Shown: positions 22,248 to 32,700, counted from the first letter of the stretch. The stretch is DNA of 64,000 nucleotides from Chlorops oryzae (GCA_020466095.1 CM035806.1:59510845-59574844), one strand, 5' to 3'. Notes: a model not told the origin generated them from the sequence alone. Made by a program: numbers and translations.

Positions 22248-22957
22248 GGATGTTCAGAAAAGCACTTGCTCAGGAATTTACGTGACGTTTTTGAAATTTG
22301 CCGAAAATATAATTTGACATTGCATCCCGAAAAGTGTTTATTCTTTAACAGAGAAGTCACTTATTTACGGCATAAATGTACTGACAAGGGTATTTTGCCC
22401 GACGAAAGCAAATATGACCCCATATTAAACTATCCTACCCCCAAAAAGGCAGACGAAGTAAAAAGATTCGTCGCATTTTGCAATTATTACAGAATATTTT
22501 TAGAAAATTTCGCTAAGTATTCAAGAGTTCTAACAAGATTATGCAGAAAAAATGTACCTTTTGAGTGGACAGATGAATGTAAACACTCATATCAGTATTT
22601 AAAAAATTCATTACTACAACCACAAATATTACAATACCCCGATTTTAATAGAAATTTTTATATCACAACAGACGCAAGCGGATTTGTCTGAGGAGCGGTG
22701 CTAACACAGCAGTATTATGATAAACAATTACCCATAGCATATGCGTAACGCTCATTTACAAAGGGTGAATGTAATAAATCGACAATAGAAAAAGAATTAG
22801 CAGCAATCCCATCCTGCAAAATTAACACGCATTCGATTAGATTAAGAAGAGTATTACTTTGTGGTGGAGTATATAGCAGAAAAGGAAAACTATGAAGCGG
22901 ATGCGCTATCCCGCTAATATTAATGATTTAATGAAGAATCACACAAAATTTAAAAAT
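22248..22957 (+). pseudogene. pol: pol part 2 of 412-like element: end of RT and RNase H
   Basis: The frame picks up directly after the 3' LTR and the GGAT duplication: LRNLRDVFEICRKYNL near 22270, then LHPEKCLFF, CTDKGILPDE (end of RT palm and thumb), FCNYYRIFLENFAKYSR, and the RNase H start ITTDASGFV near 22665, after which a TGA (22689) and further stops appear. STIEKELAAI at 22780 and EADALSR-like residues near 22900 show the rest of RNase H, with a large internal deletion. Homologous in order to 412/mdg1 pol. Confidence 0.85.
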
Positions 22958-23695
22958 CTCAGATGTGCAAAACCTATATTCTTCCCGTTCTCCTGTATGG
23001 TTGCGAATTATATTCGAACTGTGATTCTGTTCATCGAAGTAAATTAAATGTCTTTTATAATAATATGGCTCGTTATATATACAGTAAACGGCGCACTGAC
23101 CATATATCAAGTTATAGTCGCCATATCATGGGACTGTCTTTTGACAATCTTCTCAAACTCAGAACTATTTCTTTTCTACACAAAATTATAAATACCAAAA
23201 ATCCCGAGTATCTTTTTAATCGCCTTCGCTTCAATCGTTCAAATAGAGATAAACGTTTGACTCCATTCAAGCACAAAACGTTACTTTCTGAGAGGCAATT
23301 TTTCATATTTTCGATTCGGCTCTGGAACCTACTGCCATCCTCCTTGCGACTTATAACCAGTGTCAAACAATTTAAGAAACATCTTTTTTCGTATCTAATT
23401 ATTTCTTCCAATTTATGATATCCTGCCTTTCACAGTAGTATGTATTTATTCTTTATTTTCATTTTGAAATTATCTACCTTTGTCTTTATTCAAATTGTAT
23501 ATTTTTTTCTTTTATTTTTTTATTTTTAATTTTTTCTGCTTTAATATTTAAGTTTATTTGCTCTATGCATAATGTTTGTGCCATCTTATAACTAGTACTA
23601 CCATAAGAGTTTTCCTCTTTTTGTACTAGGGATCGTACTCAAAATACAAATACAAATACAAAAATACATGTCCAGCTCATCTTCACCCCACCAAA
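22958..23695 (+). mobile_element. 5'-truncated non-LTR element, 3' end of RT ORF with microsatellite tail
   Basis: An open stretch 22963-23418 encodes the post-RT end of a non-LTR ORF2: ILPVLLYGCELY, then NNMARYIYSKRRTDH, SFLHKII and FSIRLWNLLPSSLR. This set is typical of CR1-like and related elements. The 3' untranslated region ends in an (AAATAC)-type microsatellite at 23640-23668. It lies between the RNase H and the integrase of the 412-like element, which resumes near 23703. Exact left edge and target duplication were not resolved. Confidence 0.75.
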
Positions 23696-23702
23696 ACTAG
23701 TT

Positions 23703-24914
23703 TTGAGAAAAGCAAAGAAGATTAGTAGCTTTATTTATATTGATGACCTTTTTGTTAATGAAAAAGTTGACTTAGGCCAACTCTTTTCTAGGCTTAACGC
23801 AAAAGCCGATAAGTTAGGCATCAAAAAATTACAAATTTCCATGGAAGATAAATTATTCGAATATATAAACATAGATGAATTTAAAGAAAAGGACAATAAT
23901 ACACTTAAGCAACTGATCATTGCAATAACTCCCAGAATTAATCATATTACGGACAAATAATCCATACAAAAGATACTTAGACAATTCCACGACGATCCTG
24001 TTAATGGTGGCCACCCAGATATCAATCGAACGAGTAATAAAATAAAACAATATTACCAATGGAAAAACATGTCACGAGACTTTAAAAAATACGTTAAACA
24101 ATGCATACACTGCAACAAAAGCAAAATAGTGAAGCATAATAGAGACCCCATGACAATTACTTACACTCCTATTAAAACTTTCGAAATAGTACAGATTGAC
24201 ACAATAGGACCATTACCACCATCAGAAAATGGGAATGAATACGCTATTACAATTCTATGCGATTTATCAAAATATATGGTTACAATTCCAGTAGCTAGCA
24301 AACATGCTAAAACAATAGCAAAGGGAATTTTTGATAATTTCATCCTCACTTTTGGTCAAGTTAACTCAATTATTACCGATATGGGAACGGAATATAAAAA
24401 TTCAGTATTTGAAGAATTATGCAAACTATTGAATATCGAACATCGAATTTCGACACCGTATCATCATCAAACGGTAGGCTCAGTAGAACGATTACATCGA
24501 ACATTTAACGAATAAGTACGTACTTATATATCAGTAGAAAAAACTGATTGGGATGAGTGGTTGAAATATTTCACTTATTGTTATAACACAACCCCATCTA
24601 CAGCACATGGCTACTGCCCGCTCGAATTAGTTTTCGGTAAAAAAAAACCACCCAAGTATGAATTTCTATCACATACAACAATTGAGCCAATCTACAATCA
24701 TGAGGCATATAATAAGGAAGTTAAATTTAGACTCCAAATAGCACAAGAAAGAGCTCACAGAATATTGCAACAAAGCAAGCTAAATACAAAAAATTATTAT
24801 GATAAAAATGTAAATAGTATAAACATAAAGATAGGAGATTTAGTTTTGGTTAAGGATGCACAGGTCATAAATTCGGCAATGCATATAGGGGCCCTTATAG
24901 TGTTGAAAAGATAG
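23703..24914 (+). pseudogene. pol: pol part 3 of 412-like element: integrase
   Basis: A linker (23703-23960) leads to the zinc-binding HHCC domain (H near 24000-24010, CIHCNKSK at 24101). The core follows in 24069-24515: D in IDTIGPLPP, D in ITDMGTEYK, E in SVERLHRTFNE, as expected for DD35E. A TAA at 24513 separates it from the C-terminal part 24561-24914 (YNTTPSTAHGYCPLELVFG, AHRILQQSKLNTKNYYDK, IGDLVLVKD). Integrase inserts the element cDNA. One stop codon; otherwise open. The end of this piece is repeated at 4637-4755. Confidence 0.9.
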
Positions 24915-25038
24915 ATGATAGAAATAATTTTCATTTATAATGTAATAATAAAACTATAATTATACATAAAAATAGACTTAAGCTATTCAATAAAGAATAA
25001 AAAAAAATATATATATATATATTTATATAAATATATAT

Positions 25039-25377
25039 TGTTGCCACCACCCTGTATATAAACTAGTATTTCCCGATATTCATCATCTACATATTCAAAT
25101 TTGTAATAATCGATATGTAAATCGATTAAACTTGAACAAGACCAACGAGCCGTTCTTTTTCTTATAGCGAAAACGCGAGTGTGCAACAAGTTAAAGTTTT
25201 TTTCTTTGCCTTTTTTTCTTATTTCTAGTTGTTCCTTTATAACTTTCCTTTTAGTCAACAGTTAATTTCAGTCATTATTAAATAATAAGCTATATAAAGA
25301 ATAATTTTCTCATTAAAACTTTTAAAATAAGACATAAAATACTCTTAACCTTCACGTCTTATTGTCTCGCGACAACA
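25039..25377 (+). repeat. 5' LTR of BEL/Pao element
   Basis: Begins TGTTGCCACCACCC and ends GCGACAACA. Matches 31970-32309 almost base for base. Confidence 0.95.
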
Positions 25378-25429
25378 TTCTTTAACTTTCGAGTTTCGAG
25401 ACCGCTATAAGAAAAAACAAAAAAAAAAA

Positions 25430-26600
25430 CAAGTAAGAAAGCTAAAGCCGGTCAAGCCCGACTTTGAAATACCCAGCGTCCCGACATTATGAGCGCACTA
25501 TGTTTTGCTTCTCTATTTGTGGGCGTGGCAGTGGGAGGGCAACATAAATTATTTCCCTACACCTTTCATTCGCCTTGGTGAACCTATGTTGCGAATTTGA
25601 AGCTTCGACGCCTTTTACTTCGGAAGTTACGAAAAATCTTCATTTGTGGGCGTGGCAGTGGGCGGGCCGCATAAAATTTTTTCCTACACCTTTCATTCGC
25701 CTTGGTGAACCTATGTTGCGAATTTGAAGCTTCTACGCCTTTTACTTCGGAAGTTACGAAAAAGCTTTATTTGTGGGCGTGGCAGTGGGCGGGCCACAAA
25801 AAATTTTTTCCTACACCTTTCATTCGCCTTGGTGAACCTATGTTGCGAATTTGAAGCTTCTACGCCTTTTACTTCGGAAGTTACGAAAAAGCTTTATTTG
25901 TGGGCGTGGCAGTGGGCGGGCTACAAAAAAATTTTTCCTACACCTTTCATTCGCCTTGGTGAACCTATGTTGCGAATTTGAAGCTTCTACGCCTTTTACT
26001 TCGGAAGTTACGAAAAAGCTTTATTTGTGGGCGTGGCAGTGGGCGGGCAACATAAATTATTTCCCTACACCTTTCATTCGCCTTGGTGAACCTATGTTGC
26101 GAATTTGAAGCTTCTACGCCTTTTATTCACAAGTTACGATAAGCCTTTTTGCTTATTTGTGGGCGTGGCTCGAGGAGGGCGGCGTCCATTTTTTGCCAGG
26201 ATATGTCCCTTTGCGTAGTTTACCAGCACACCAAATATCAATGGAATGTGTGGAGTGGTTCGAAAGTTACAAGCACTTTATTGAAAACACAATAAATTCA
26301 TTTGTGGGCGTGGCAGTGGGCGGATGTCTCCCATTTTTACTTAGGATCATACTCGGACCCCAATATACATGTGTGCCGAATTTCGACTTCAATGGTTCAG
26401 CCGTTTCGGAGGAGATCCGACCACGGACGGACGGACAGACGGACAGACGGTCAGACGGACAGACGGACATGTCTAAATCGATTCAGTTTTTGATCCTGAT
26501 CATTTCTATATATATTTTTCTATATCTCCGGAGCTTAATTCTCCCTGTTACAAGATTTGCACAAAACTAATATACCCCGCTTACGCTGGGTATAAAAACC
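25430..26600 (+). repeat. tandem 127-bp array and repeat element in the BEL leader
   Basis: A unit beginning ATTTGTGGGCGTGGCAGTGG starts at 25515, 25642, 25769, 25896 and 26023 (exact period 127), with a diverged copy at 26155 and the same core again at 26299. Each unit also has CACCTTTCATTCGCC and ACTTCGGAAGTTACGA. The whole block is framed by AAATACCCAGCG (25466) and CGCTGGGTATAAAA (26584), an inverted pair, and contains a GACGGACA microsatellite (26424-26470). Blocks with this GTGGGCGTGGC core are dispersed in fly genomes as I recall; the name is not certain. It fills the leader up to the gag ATG at 26608. Confidence 0.8.
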
Positions 26601-26607
26601 GCATAAA

Positions 26608-28260
26608 ATGGTACGATTGAACCTTAATGGAAATTGCTCGAAATGTGAAGCATTCGATAACGACCGCATGGTACAGTGCGACACGTGTGACCAGTGGTTC
26701 CATTTTGAATGCGTGGGCGTGGATGAGAGGATTCAAAACGCAAACTGGAATTGCGACACATGTTCGAGTCGGACCATACCACAAGATCCCGAAGTTGCGC
26801 CGACCATCGCACGGGCCAAATCTATGAAGAAGTCTGCTGCAAAGTCCAACAAAAAGGGTACATCAGCTACCAAGTCGTCCGAGACGACAACAACTACAAC
26901 GGATACCACAGCAGCAACCTTCAATCGACCTTTAATGGAAAGCGCAACAAGAGCACCAACCAAAATTATTCCAACAACAGCATGTGCAGATGTACAGTTA
27001 TCAGTGCTGACACCACAGGTAACAACAACACATACAACTAATCGACAGTTAATCCGTCCAATGGAAGCGTTGTCGCAACTCTCTTTGGAAACATTTATGT
27101 GCAACACAACTCAAACGTCAGCCAACATCGGACAGACGCAACATTTCGATTCGATGCAACAAAACGAGCAGATCGAAGGAATGCGAACTTCCAAATCGAT
27201 GCAACAGGGCAAGCCAATCGAACAAATAAGACAGTTCGATTCGCGACAACAGAGTAAACAATTAGAATTAGAGTTGTTGGAAGAAGAAATTCGCATAAAG
27301 CAGGAATACCTTCAACGTAAATACGAAATTCTCAGTCGTATGGGACACAACAGCGGACTGCAAGCAACATCAATGTCTGGGCCTACACCATCGCAGATCG
27401 CAGCACGTCAAGTTCTTACGCAAGGTCTGCCAGAATTCAACGGCGATCCGGAAGACTGGCCTTTGTTCATATCAGCGTTTGAAAACACAACACATATGTG
27501 CGGCTTCACAAATGCGGAGAATTTAATACGGTTACAGTCCTGCCTGAAAGGGAAGGCAAAAGAGATGGTGAAATGCAGGTTACTACTACCAACGATGGTC
27601 CCCGAGATTATATCGATTCTCAAAACATGTTTTGAACGTCCAGAACTAATCATCGAAAAAATGATCGAGAAAGCAAAACAACTTGCACTACCTAAGGCAA
27701 AACTCGAATCTCTAATCGACTTTGGACTCGCCGTCAAAAATGTAACGTCGACAATAGAAGCTTGTAATCTGAACGAATATCTTAATAATCCACTGTTGGT
27801 AAAAGAATTCGTTGACAAGCTCCCTAACCATTACAAATTATCGTGGGCAATGCAGCCAACCACCGGAGAACCTGCCGTAGCGGCCTTCAGTAAATGGCTA
27901 TTCTCTCTTGCAGAAGCAGCATCAAAAGTAGTAACTCCAACGATTACCAAGGCGAAAGGCGCAGTAAATGTTCACACGGCAGAGAGCAACACCAAATACA
28001 CCTGCATCGTATGCAAAGCTGACCACACGCTAGCGAAATGCACGAAATTCAGCGAACAAAGTCTGGATAAAAAATGGGAAGCGGTCAAGCAGAACAAATT
28101 GTGCAGAAAATGCTTGAAGTCACATCGGCGTAAATGTTATTCGGATCGAGAATGTGGTGTGGAAGGATGTACAGCAAAACATCACCCCCTTCTACACCAC
28201 CCAAGCAACACTGCAACACAAGTAAGTCAAGTCAGTACACATAATGCAAACGATCGATAA
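26608..28260 (+). CDS. gag: Gag of BEL/Pao element with N-terminal PHD finger
   Basis: Intact 550-codon ORF. Residues 10-53 form a C4HC3 PHD finger (CSKC, CDTCDQWFHFEC, NCDTC). A T/S/K-rich linker and a coiled coil (about 215-255, LELLEEEIRIKQEYLQRKYEIL) follow. The Gag core of this group (DUF1759-type) is at about 265-430: LPEFNGDPEDWPLFISAFE, then LKGKAKEMV and FVDKLPNHY. Two zinc knuckle-like motifs end it (CIVCKADHTLAKC; CRKCLKSHRRKC...CTAKHHPLLH). Gag forms the particle and binds RNA; a PHD finger could read histone tails and guide integration, which is inference. The stop at 28258 is followed at once by protease sequence lacking its N-terminus. Confidence 0.9.
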   Translation: MVRLNLNGNCSKCEAFDNDRMVQCDTCDQWFHFECVGVDERIQNANWNCDTCSSRTIPQDPEVAPTIARAKSMKKSAAKSNKKGTSATKSSETTTTTTDTTAATFNRPLMESATRAPTKIIPTTACADVQLSVLTPQVTTTHTTNRQLIRPMEALSQLSLETFMCNTTQTSANIGQTQHFDSMQQNEQIEGMRTSKSMQQGKPIEQIRQFDSRQQSKQLELELLEEEIRIKQEYLQRKYEILSRMGHNSGLQATSMSGPTPSQIAARQVLTQGLPEFNGDPEDWPLFISAFENTTHMCGFTNAENLIRLQSCLKGKAKEMVKCRLLLPTMVPEIISILKTCFERPELIIEKMIEKAKQLALPKAKLESLIDFGLAVKNVTSTIEACNLNEYLNNPLLVKEFVDKLPNHYKLSWAMQPTTGEPAVAAFSKWLFSLAEAASKVVTPTITKAKGAVNVHTAESNTKYTCIVCKADHTLAKCTKFSEQSLDKKWEAVKQNKLCRKCLKSHRRKCYSDRECGVEGCTAKHHPLLHHPSNTATQVSQVSTHNANDR

Positions 28261-28261
28261 C

Positions 28262-28645
28262 CCTTATAGAAGAGGAGCTTTTCAATCAACTGGGCATCAA
28301 TGGCGTAAGGAAACCGCTGCACATTAAGTGGACTGGAGCTGCGACACGCCAAGAAGATTCAAGTATCTGTGCATCGGTACAACTGATCAACGTAGAAAAT
28401 GGCAGAGAATACACGCTTCATGACGTTCAGACGCTGAAAAACCTCAATCTTCCCGTACAAACACTCGCAATCGAGGAACTTAAGGAGACGTATCCATACT
28501 TAAAAAGGTTGCCTATCCGATCCTACATCAAAGCCAAGCCGCTTATATTAATTGGAGCAGATAACTGGAACTACGCCGTTCCGCTAAAATTAGAGAAGGC
28601 ACGAACCACCAACCAATTGCTACCAAGACCCGCCTAGGGTGGGCG
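28262..28645 (+). pseudogene. BEL/Pao protease remnant
   Basis: Directly after gag the sequence reads LIEEELFNQLGINGVRKP, i.e. the part of the A17-type aspartic protease just behind the catalytic D(S/T)G, which is missing. LKNLNLPVQ and LILIGADNW follow. A stop at 28636 and a frame change near 28600 connect it to the pol frame. A deletion of the active site explains the junction with the gag stop. Confidence 0.75.
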
Positions 28646-31600
28646 TTGCAAGGATGCGCCACAGATAAAACTGGACAATATCACCTTAATTTCCACCAAT
28701 GCGAATGTGAAGTCGGATATGAGCGGCTCCACGATCTCGTGAAACGCTCTTTTAACCTAGAGGTAGTGCCACGAGCTCTTACGTCTGAGGAGGACGAGCG
28801 AGCGCTACAAAAATTACGTTCATCATGTAGGGAGGTTGGAGGGAGATTCCAAATTGGATTTGCGTGGCGCGATGAGGAAGCAACCTTAACAGAAAGCTTC
28901 AACACGGCGAATAAGCGACTGAGGTGCCTGGAGAGAAAATTTAGAACAGACCCCGGCCTAAAAGAGAAGATGCAAGTTGAAGTCGAAAAGCTCCTAGCGA
29001 AAAACTACGCTAGGAAAATTGACAAACAAGAACTCTTGGTACCGAATAAGCGAACTTGGTACCTCCCAATCTTTGTCACTACAAATCCCAATGCGCCTCA
29101 CAGAGTGCGTTTGGTTTGGGACGCAGCAGTGAAAAGCAACGGTAAAAGCCTCAACGATTTCCTCCTTAGCGGGCCAGACCTTCTTACGCCGCTGGTGAAT
29201 ATTCTGCTAACATTTCGCGTGGGTAAAATTGGCATCTCTGGCGACATCGCGGAGATGTTTCACCAAATTAGAGTCCAACCAGAGGATGTTCATGCACAAC
29301 GCTTTCTGTGGACCAGCCCAGATGGGGAACAACCGGACGTATACGTAATGGAAGCGCTTACCTTTGGAACGAATTGCGCACCATGCATACCACACTTCAT
29401 CAGGAACTTAAATGCAGACAGATTCGAACATCAATTTCCTGAAGCTGTTGCCGCAATCAAAAATTCGCATTATGTCGACGACTTTATAGAAAGTGCCGAT
29501 TACAGAGAGTTCCATATTCGGAACTGGATATCCAACTGTGCGGATGTGGTGAAAGAACTGAATAAGGACAGCCAATCGGCACAGCCACCTGCCAAGCTCC
29601 CAGAACCCGAGAAAGTCCTAGGTATGTACTGGGACGCAAATACTGATCAGCTTAGATATCTTTGCAGATTCGCCCGTCTAAAACGTAATATACTCGCGCC
29701 TGATGTCACGCCCACCAAGCGAGAGGTCCTGAAAGTACTAATGTCAATCTATGATCCCCTCGGCTACATATCATGCTACACCGTTGGCCTTAAAGTTTTA
29801 CTGCAGTCTATATGGAGATCTGGCCTCGGATGGGATGACGACCTGTATGGTCAACTACTCGACGAATGGAATGAGTGGAAGCGAACGACGGACAGCATAA
29901 AACAAATCGAAATTCCTCGCTGCCTGAGCCCTTCGCTGAAAGATGCAAAAAGAGTGGACGCAAGCGAGAACGCCTACGCAGCGATCTGCTACCTTCGGAG
30001 GGAAACTGAACTGGGGGTAACTTTATCTATAGCCATGGCGAAAGTGAAAGTTGCACCATTAAAACCTATTACAATACCACGAATGGAGCTACAAGCAGCG
30101 ACGATAGGAGTGAATCTTGCCCAACAAGTATACAAAATCGATCGTATACCAATTAAGGATAAGATTTACTGGACCGATTCTAAGACAGTTCTAAACTGGC
30201 TCCGAATGGATCCTCGTAAACTGAAGCAGTTCGTTATGTTCAGAGTAGGGGAGATACTGGAACATACGAACATTGACCAATGGAAGTGGGTTCCAACCAA
30301 GCTTAATCCAGCGGATCTGGCAACGAAGACCTTTCGCAACAACAAATTCCAGCAATGGTTCGATGGTCCAGATTTCCTCCGCACAAAGCCAGAAAAATGG
30401 CCAATATGCAACGGGTTGACACTGACAGACGTAAGTGAGCTACGTCACGTTCTTGTCATACGCAACACACCGATCACCACTCTCAACTTCAACGTGACAT
30501 ATTTTTCCAAATGGAGAAGACTTTACCGAGGCGTAGCAAACTGGATCCTGTATGTCGAACTATTGAGGAAACGTCACACAGCTGACATCCCTCCAAGCTC
30601 ATGTCATCAACGAAGCCAACAAGCGAAGAATCTGCTGTACCGTCATGCGCAACTGAGTGCGTATTCGAAGGAAATCGAAAATCTGAGTAAAGGACGCGGG
30701 ATTCCAGTTAGTTCAACATTAATATCGTTGAACCCGTATTCAGATGAAGCAGGAGTACTACGAATGAGGAGTAGAACTGAACGTCTCACAAATCACGAAG
30801 ATGTGGTAATACTCCCAAAAGGACATCATACAACTCTTCTAATTGTTAGGGACTTTCACGAAAAATATCACCACCAGCTACACGAAGCAGTAGTCAACGA
30901 CATCAACACAAAATTTTACATTCCACGCCTCAGAGTATTGTACAAAACTATTCGCAAAAATTGCAGTCGATGTAAAATCCTAACGCCAGTCCCGAACCAA
31001 CAAATGATGGCTTCATTACCCACAGCACGGCTTAGAGCATTCGTACGTCCATTTACATGCACGGGAATTGATTTTTTCGGACCACTAACCGTCAACGTTG
31101 GACGTCGCCACGAGAAACGCTGGGGAGTTGTCTTCACATGTTTAACAGTTCGAGCGATTCACATCGAAATAGCGCACTCGCTGGACACAAGCTCTTGCGT
31201 TATGGCCATCCTGAATTTTATATCGCGCCGTGGCGTTCCGAAGGAAATCTATACGGATAATGGTACCAACTTTAAAGCGACCTCAAAATTGGTACAGCAA
31301 CACTACACCAACCTCGACTACCCATATATCTCTAAAAAATTTGATGAAATACATTGGTTCTTCAATCCTCCGGCCGCCCCCCACATGGGAGGGGCGTCGG
31401 AACGCTTGATCCGCTCAATTAAAACCGTTCTGTTCAGCCTCCATGAATCGACCAGCTTCAGCGACGAGACACTGAAGTATTCCCTATGCGAGGTAGAGTT
31501 CATTATCAACTCCAGGCCACTGACGTTTGTTTCCCTTGAAGTCCATAACGATGAGGCCTTAACTCCCAATCACCTTCTCCTTGGCTCTGCAAGTGGGTAT

Positions 31601-31930
31601 AAGCCCCTCTGCGAAGGGAACACTTGTCTCAGAAAATCACGGCAACAAGCTCAGACATTTGCGGAAATATTCTGGCAGCGATGGCTCAAGGAATACGCAC
31701 CGATAATAGCGAGACGTGGGAAGTGGTTCTCAAAGAAGCCTCCTCTAGAAAAGGGAAATGTTGTCATCGTAGTGGACGAAAGATTGCCGCGAAATTGTTG
31801 GCCCAAAGGCGTTGTGGAGAACGTAACATTGGCAAAAGACGGGCAAGTCCGCATGGCTAAAGTGCGAACTCAGTACGGAGTCATGGAAAGACCCTCTGTT
31901 AAACTAGCATTACCGGAAGTTGGCGCGTAG
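28646..31930 (+). CDS. pol: BEL/Pao pol: RT, RNase H, integrase
   Basis: One open frame of 1094 codons. RT: WYLPIFVTTNPN, RLVWDAAVKS, GDIAEMFHQIRV, FGTNCAPCI and the catalytic YVDDF (about 29473). RNase H: SIYDPLGYI linker, VDASENAYAAICYLR, WTDSKTVLNWL, and NPADLATK. Integrase: zinc domain (HEKYHHQLHEA, CSRCKILTP), core D in TGIDFFGPL, D in YTDNGTNF, E in GGASERLIRS, then the DUF5641-like C-terminus (WPKGVVENV). All core catalytic residues are present and the frame ends 36 bases before the LTR. The true start lies upstream in the gag-pro frame; a frameshift near 28600 and the protease lesion make an autonomous copy unlikely. Confidence 0.9.
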   Translation: MQGCATDKTGQYHLNFHQCECEVGYERLHDLVKRSFNLEVVPRALTSEEDERALQKLRSSCREVGGRFQIGFAWRDEEATLTESFNTANKRLRCLERKFRTDPGLKEKMQVEVEKLLAKNYARKIDKQELLVPNKRTWYLPIFVTTNPNAPHRVRLVWDAAVKSNGKSLNDFLLSGPDLLTPLVNILLTFRVGKIGISGDIAEMFHQIRVQPEDVHAQRFLWTSPDGEQPDVYVMEALTFGTNCAPCIPHFIRNLNADRFEHQFPEAVAAIKNSHYVDDFIESADYREFHIRNWISNCADVVKELNKDSQSAQPPAKLPEPEKVLGMYWDANTDQLRYLCRFARLKRNILAPDVTPTKREVLKVLMSIYDPLGYISCYTVGLKVLLQSIWRSGLGWDDDLYGQLLDEWNEWKRTTDSIKQIEIPRCLSPSLKDAKRVDASENAYAAICYLRRETELGVTLSIAMAKVKVAPLKPITIPRMELQAATIGVNLAQQVYKIDRIPIKDKIYWTDSKTVLNWLRMDPRKLKQFVMFRVGEILEHTNIDQWKWVPTKLNPADLATKTFRNNKFQQWFDGPDFLRTKPEKWPICNGLTLTDVSELRHVLVIRNTPITTLNFNVTYFSKWRRLYRGVANWILYVELLRKRHTADIPPSSCHQRSQQAKNLLYRHAQLSAYSKEIENLSKGRGIPVSSTLISLNPYSDEAGVLRMRSRTERLTNHEDVVILPKGHHTTLLIVRDFHEKYHHQLHEAVVNDINTKFYIPRLRVLYKTIRKNCSRCKILTPVPNQQMMASLPTARLRAFVRPFTCTGIDFFGPLTVNVGRRHEKRWGVVFTCLTVRAIHIEIAHSLDTSSCVMAILNFISRRGVPKEIYTDNGTNFKATSKLVQQHYTNLDYPYISKKFDEIHWFFNPPAAPHMGGASERLIRSIKTVLFSLHESTSFSDETLKYSLCEVEFIINSRPLTFVSLEVHNDEALTPNHLLLGSASGYKPLCEGNTCLRKSRQQAQTFAEIFWQRWLKEYAPIIARRGKWFSKKPPLEKGNVVIVVDERLPRNCWPKGVVENVTLAKDGQVRMAKVRTQYGVMERPSVKLALPEVGA

Positions 31931-31956
31931 TTATGAGCAGCACCCGAGGTTTACTC

Positions 31957-31969
31957 ATGGGGAGGAGAC
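31957..31969 (+). promoter_or_regulatory. polypurine tract of BEL/Pao element
   Basis: ATGGGGAGGAGAC lies directly before the 3' LTR, in the position of the plus-strand primer. Confidence 0.8.
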
Positions 31970-32309
31970 TGTTGCCACCACCCTGCATATAAACTAGTAT
32001 TTCCCGATATTCATCATCTACATATTCAAATTTGTAATAATCGATATGTAAATCGATTGAACTTGAACAAGACCAACGAGCCGTTCTTTTTCTTATAGCG
32101 AAACGCGAGTGTGCAACAAGTTAAAGTTTTTTTCTTTGCCTTTTTTTCTTATTTCTAGTTGTTCCTTTATAACTTTCCTTTTAGTCAACAGTTAATTTCA
32201 GTCATTATTAAATAATAAGCAACATAAAGAATAATTTTCTCATTAAAACTTTTAAAATAAAAGACATAAAATACTCTTAACCTTCACGTCTTATTGTCTC
32301 GCGACAACA
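31970..32309 (+). repeat. 3' LTR of BEL/Pao element
   Basis: TGTTGCCACCACCC...GCGACAACA, 340 bases, nearly identical to 25039-25377. Confidence 0.95.
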
Positions 32310-32433
32310 TATATGTATACTTATATATAATAATAAAGATACAAGATACACATACCTATATACACACATTTAAAATTGTGAAACCTTAGAATGATCATAC
32401 AATTGTAAAATGATTCTTTTAAAGGATGGGAGG

Positions 32434-32700
32434 TGTGGTGAACGAATGACATTTCAAAGCATAAAGAACGAACGCACTGAAGTCGCCGAACCTCACGCGG
32501 TGCAAAAGCATAATAAAAAAATGTACTCAGAATGCCGAAGCTCACGCGGCGCATCATATTTCCAACTTGGTTCATTGCGCTTCGCTCAAGTCTTATGTTC
32601 GCGATAAGCACAGTACAATTTAAAGTCACTGAACCCCAAAAGTGCATAGCGTTTGGAATGCACTTGTTGATTCAATAAACAATACTTCGATGCATTTGGT
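32434..32700 (+). repeat. likely 3' LTR of the 412-like element
   Basis: A purine run AAAGGATGGGAGG (32421-32433) is followed by TGTGGTGAACG, the pattern of polypurine tract plus LTR start. Inside are two copies of CCGAA(C/G)CTCACGCGG and an AATAAA near 32675. The position fits the 412-like element once the BEL insertion is removed. No 5' partner was found, and the right edge is a guess. Confidence 0.4.

Larger units (their letters stand above)
25039..32309 (+). mobile_element. BEL/Pao retrotransposon with both LTRs
   Basis: LTRs 25039-25377 and 31970-32309 (about 340 bases each) differ by only four substitutions and two small length changes, so the insertion is young. The flanks TATAT (25034-25038 and 32310-32314) form a likely 5-bp target duplication, usual for BEL/Pao, although the AT-rich context makes it less certain. 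Interior: a repeat-filled leader, Gag with PHD finger, and one long pol frame. It sits in the 3' untranslated part of the 412-like element. The protease active site is deleted and there is a frameshift near 28600. Confidence 0.92.
5812..32700 (+). mobile_element. 412/mdg1-like Ty3/gypsy retrotransposon, split by nested insertions
   Basis: Pieces of one element in one orientation can be read in order: gag 5812-7060, protease-RT 7100-8390, rest of RT and RNase H 22248-22957, integrase 23703-24914, 3' untranslated region 24915-25038 plus 32310-32433, and a likely 3' LTR from 32434. The first break lies just after the YMDD motif, and the frame continues across the insertion once one copy of the duplicated GGAT is counted. 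The insertions are an errantivirus (8391-22247), a non-LTR fragment (about 22958-23695) and a BEL/Pao element (25039-32309). No env is seen, as expected for 412/mdg1 relatives. The 5' LTR was not found. Confidence 0.85.

Noticed and set aside
25724..26108. Two overlapping 85-codon ORFs
   Set aside because: Products of the 127-bp tandem array; their repeated translation only reflects the repeat.
25515..26160. Possible CRISPR-like array (regular repeats)
   Set aside because: The units are contiguous and identical with no unique spacers, and the DNA is eukaryotic; it is a plain tandem repeat.
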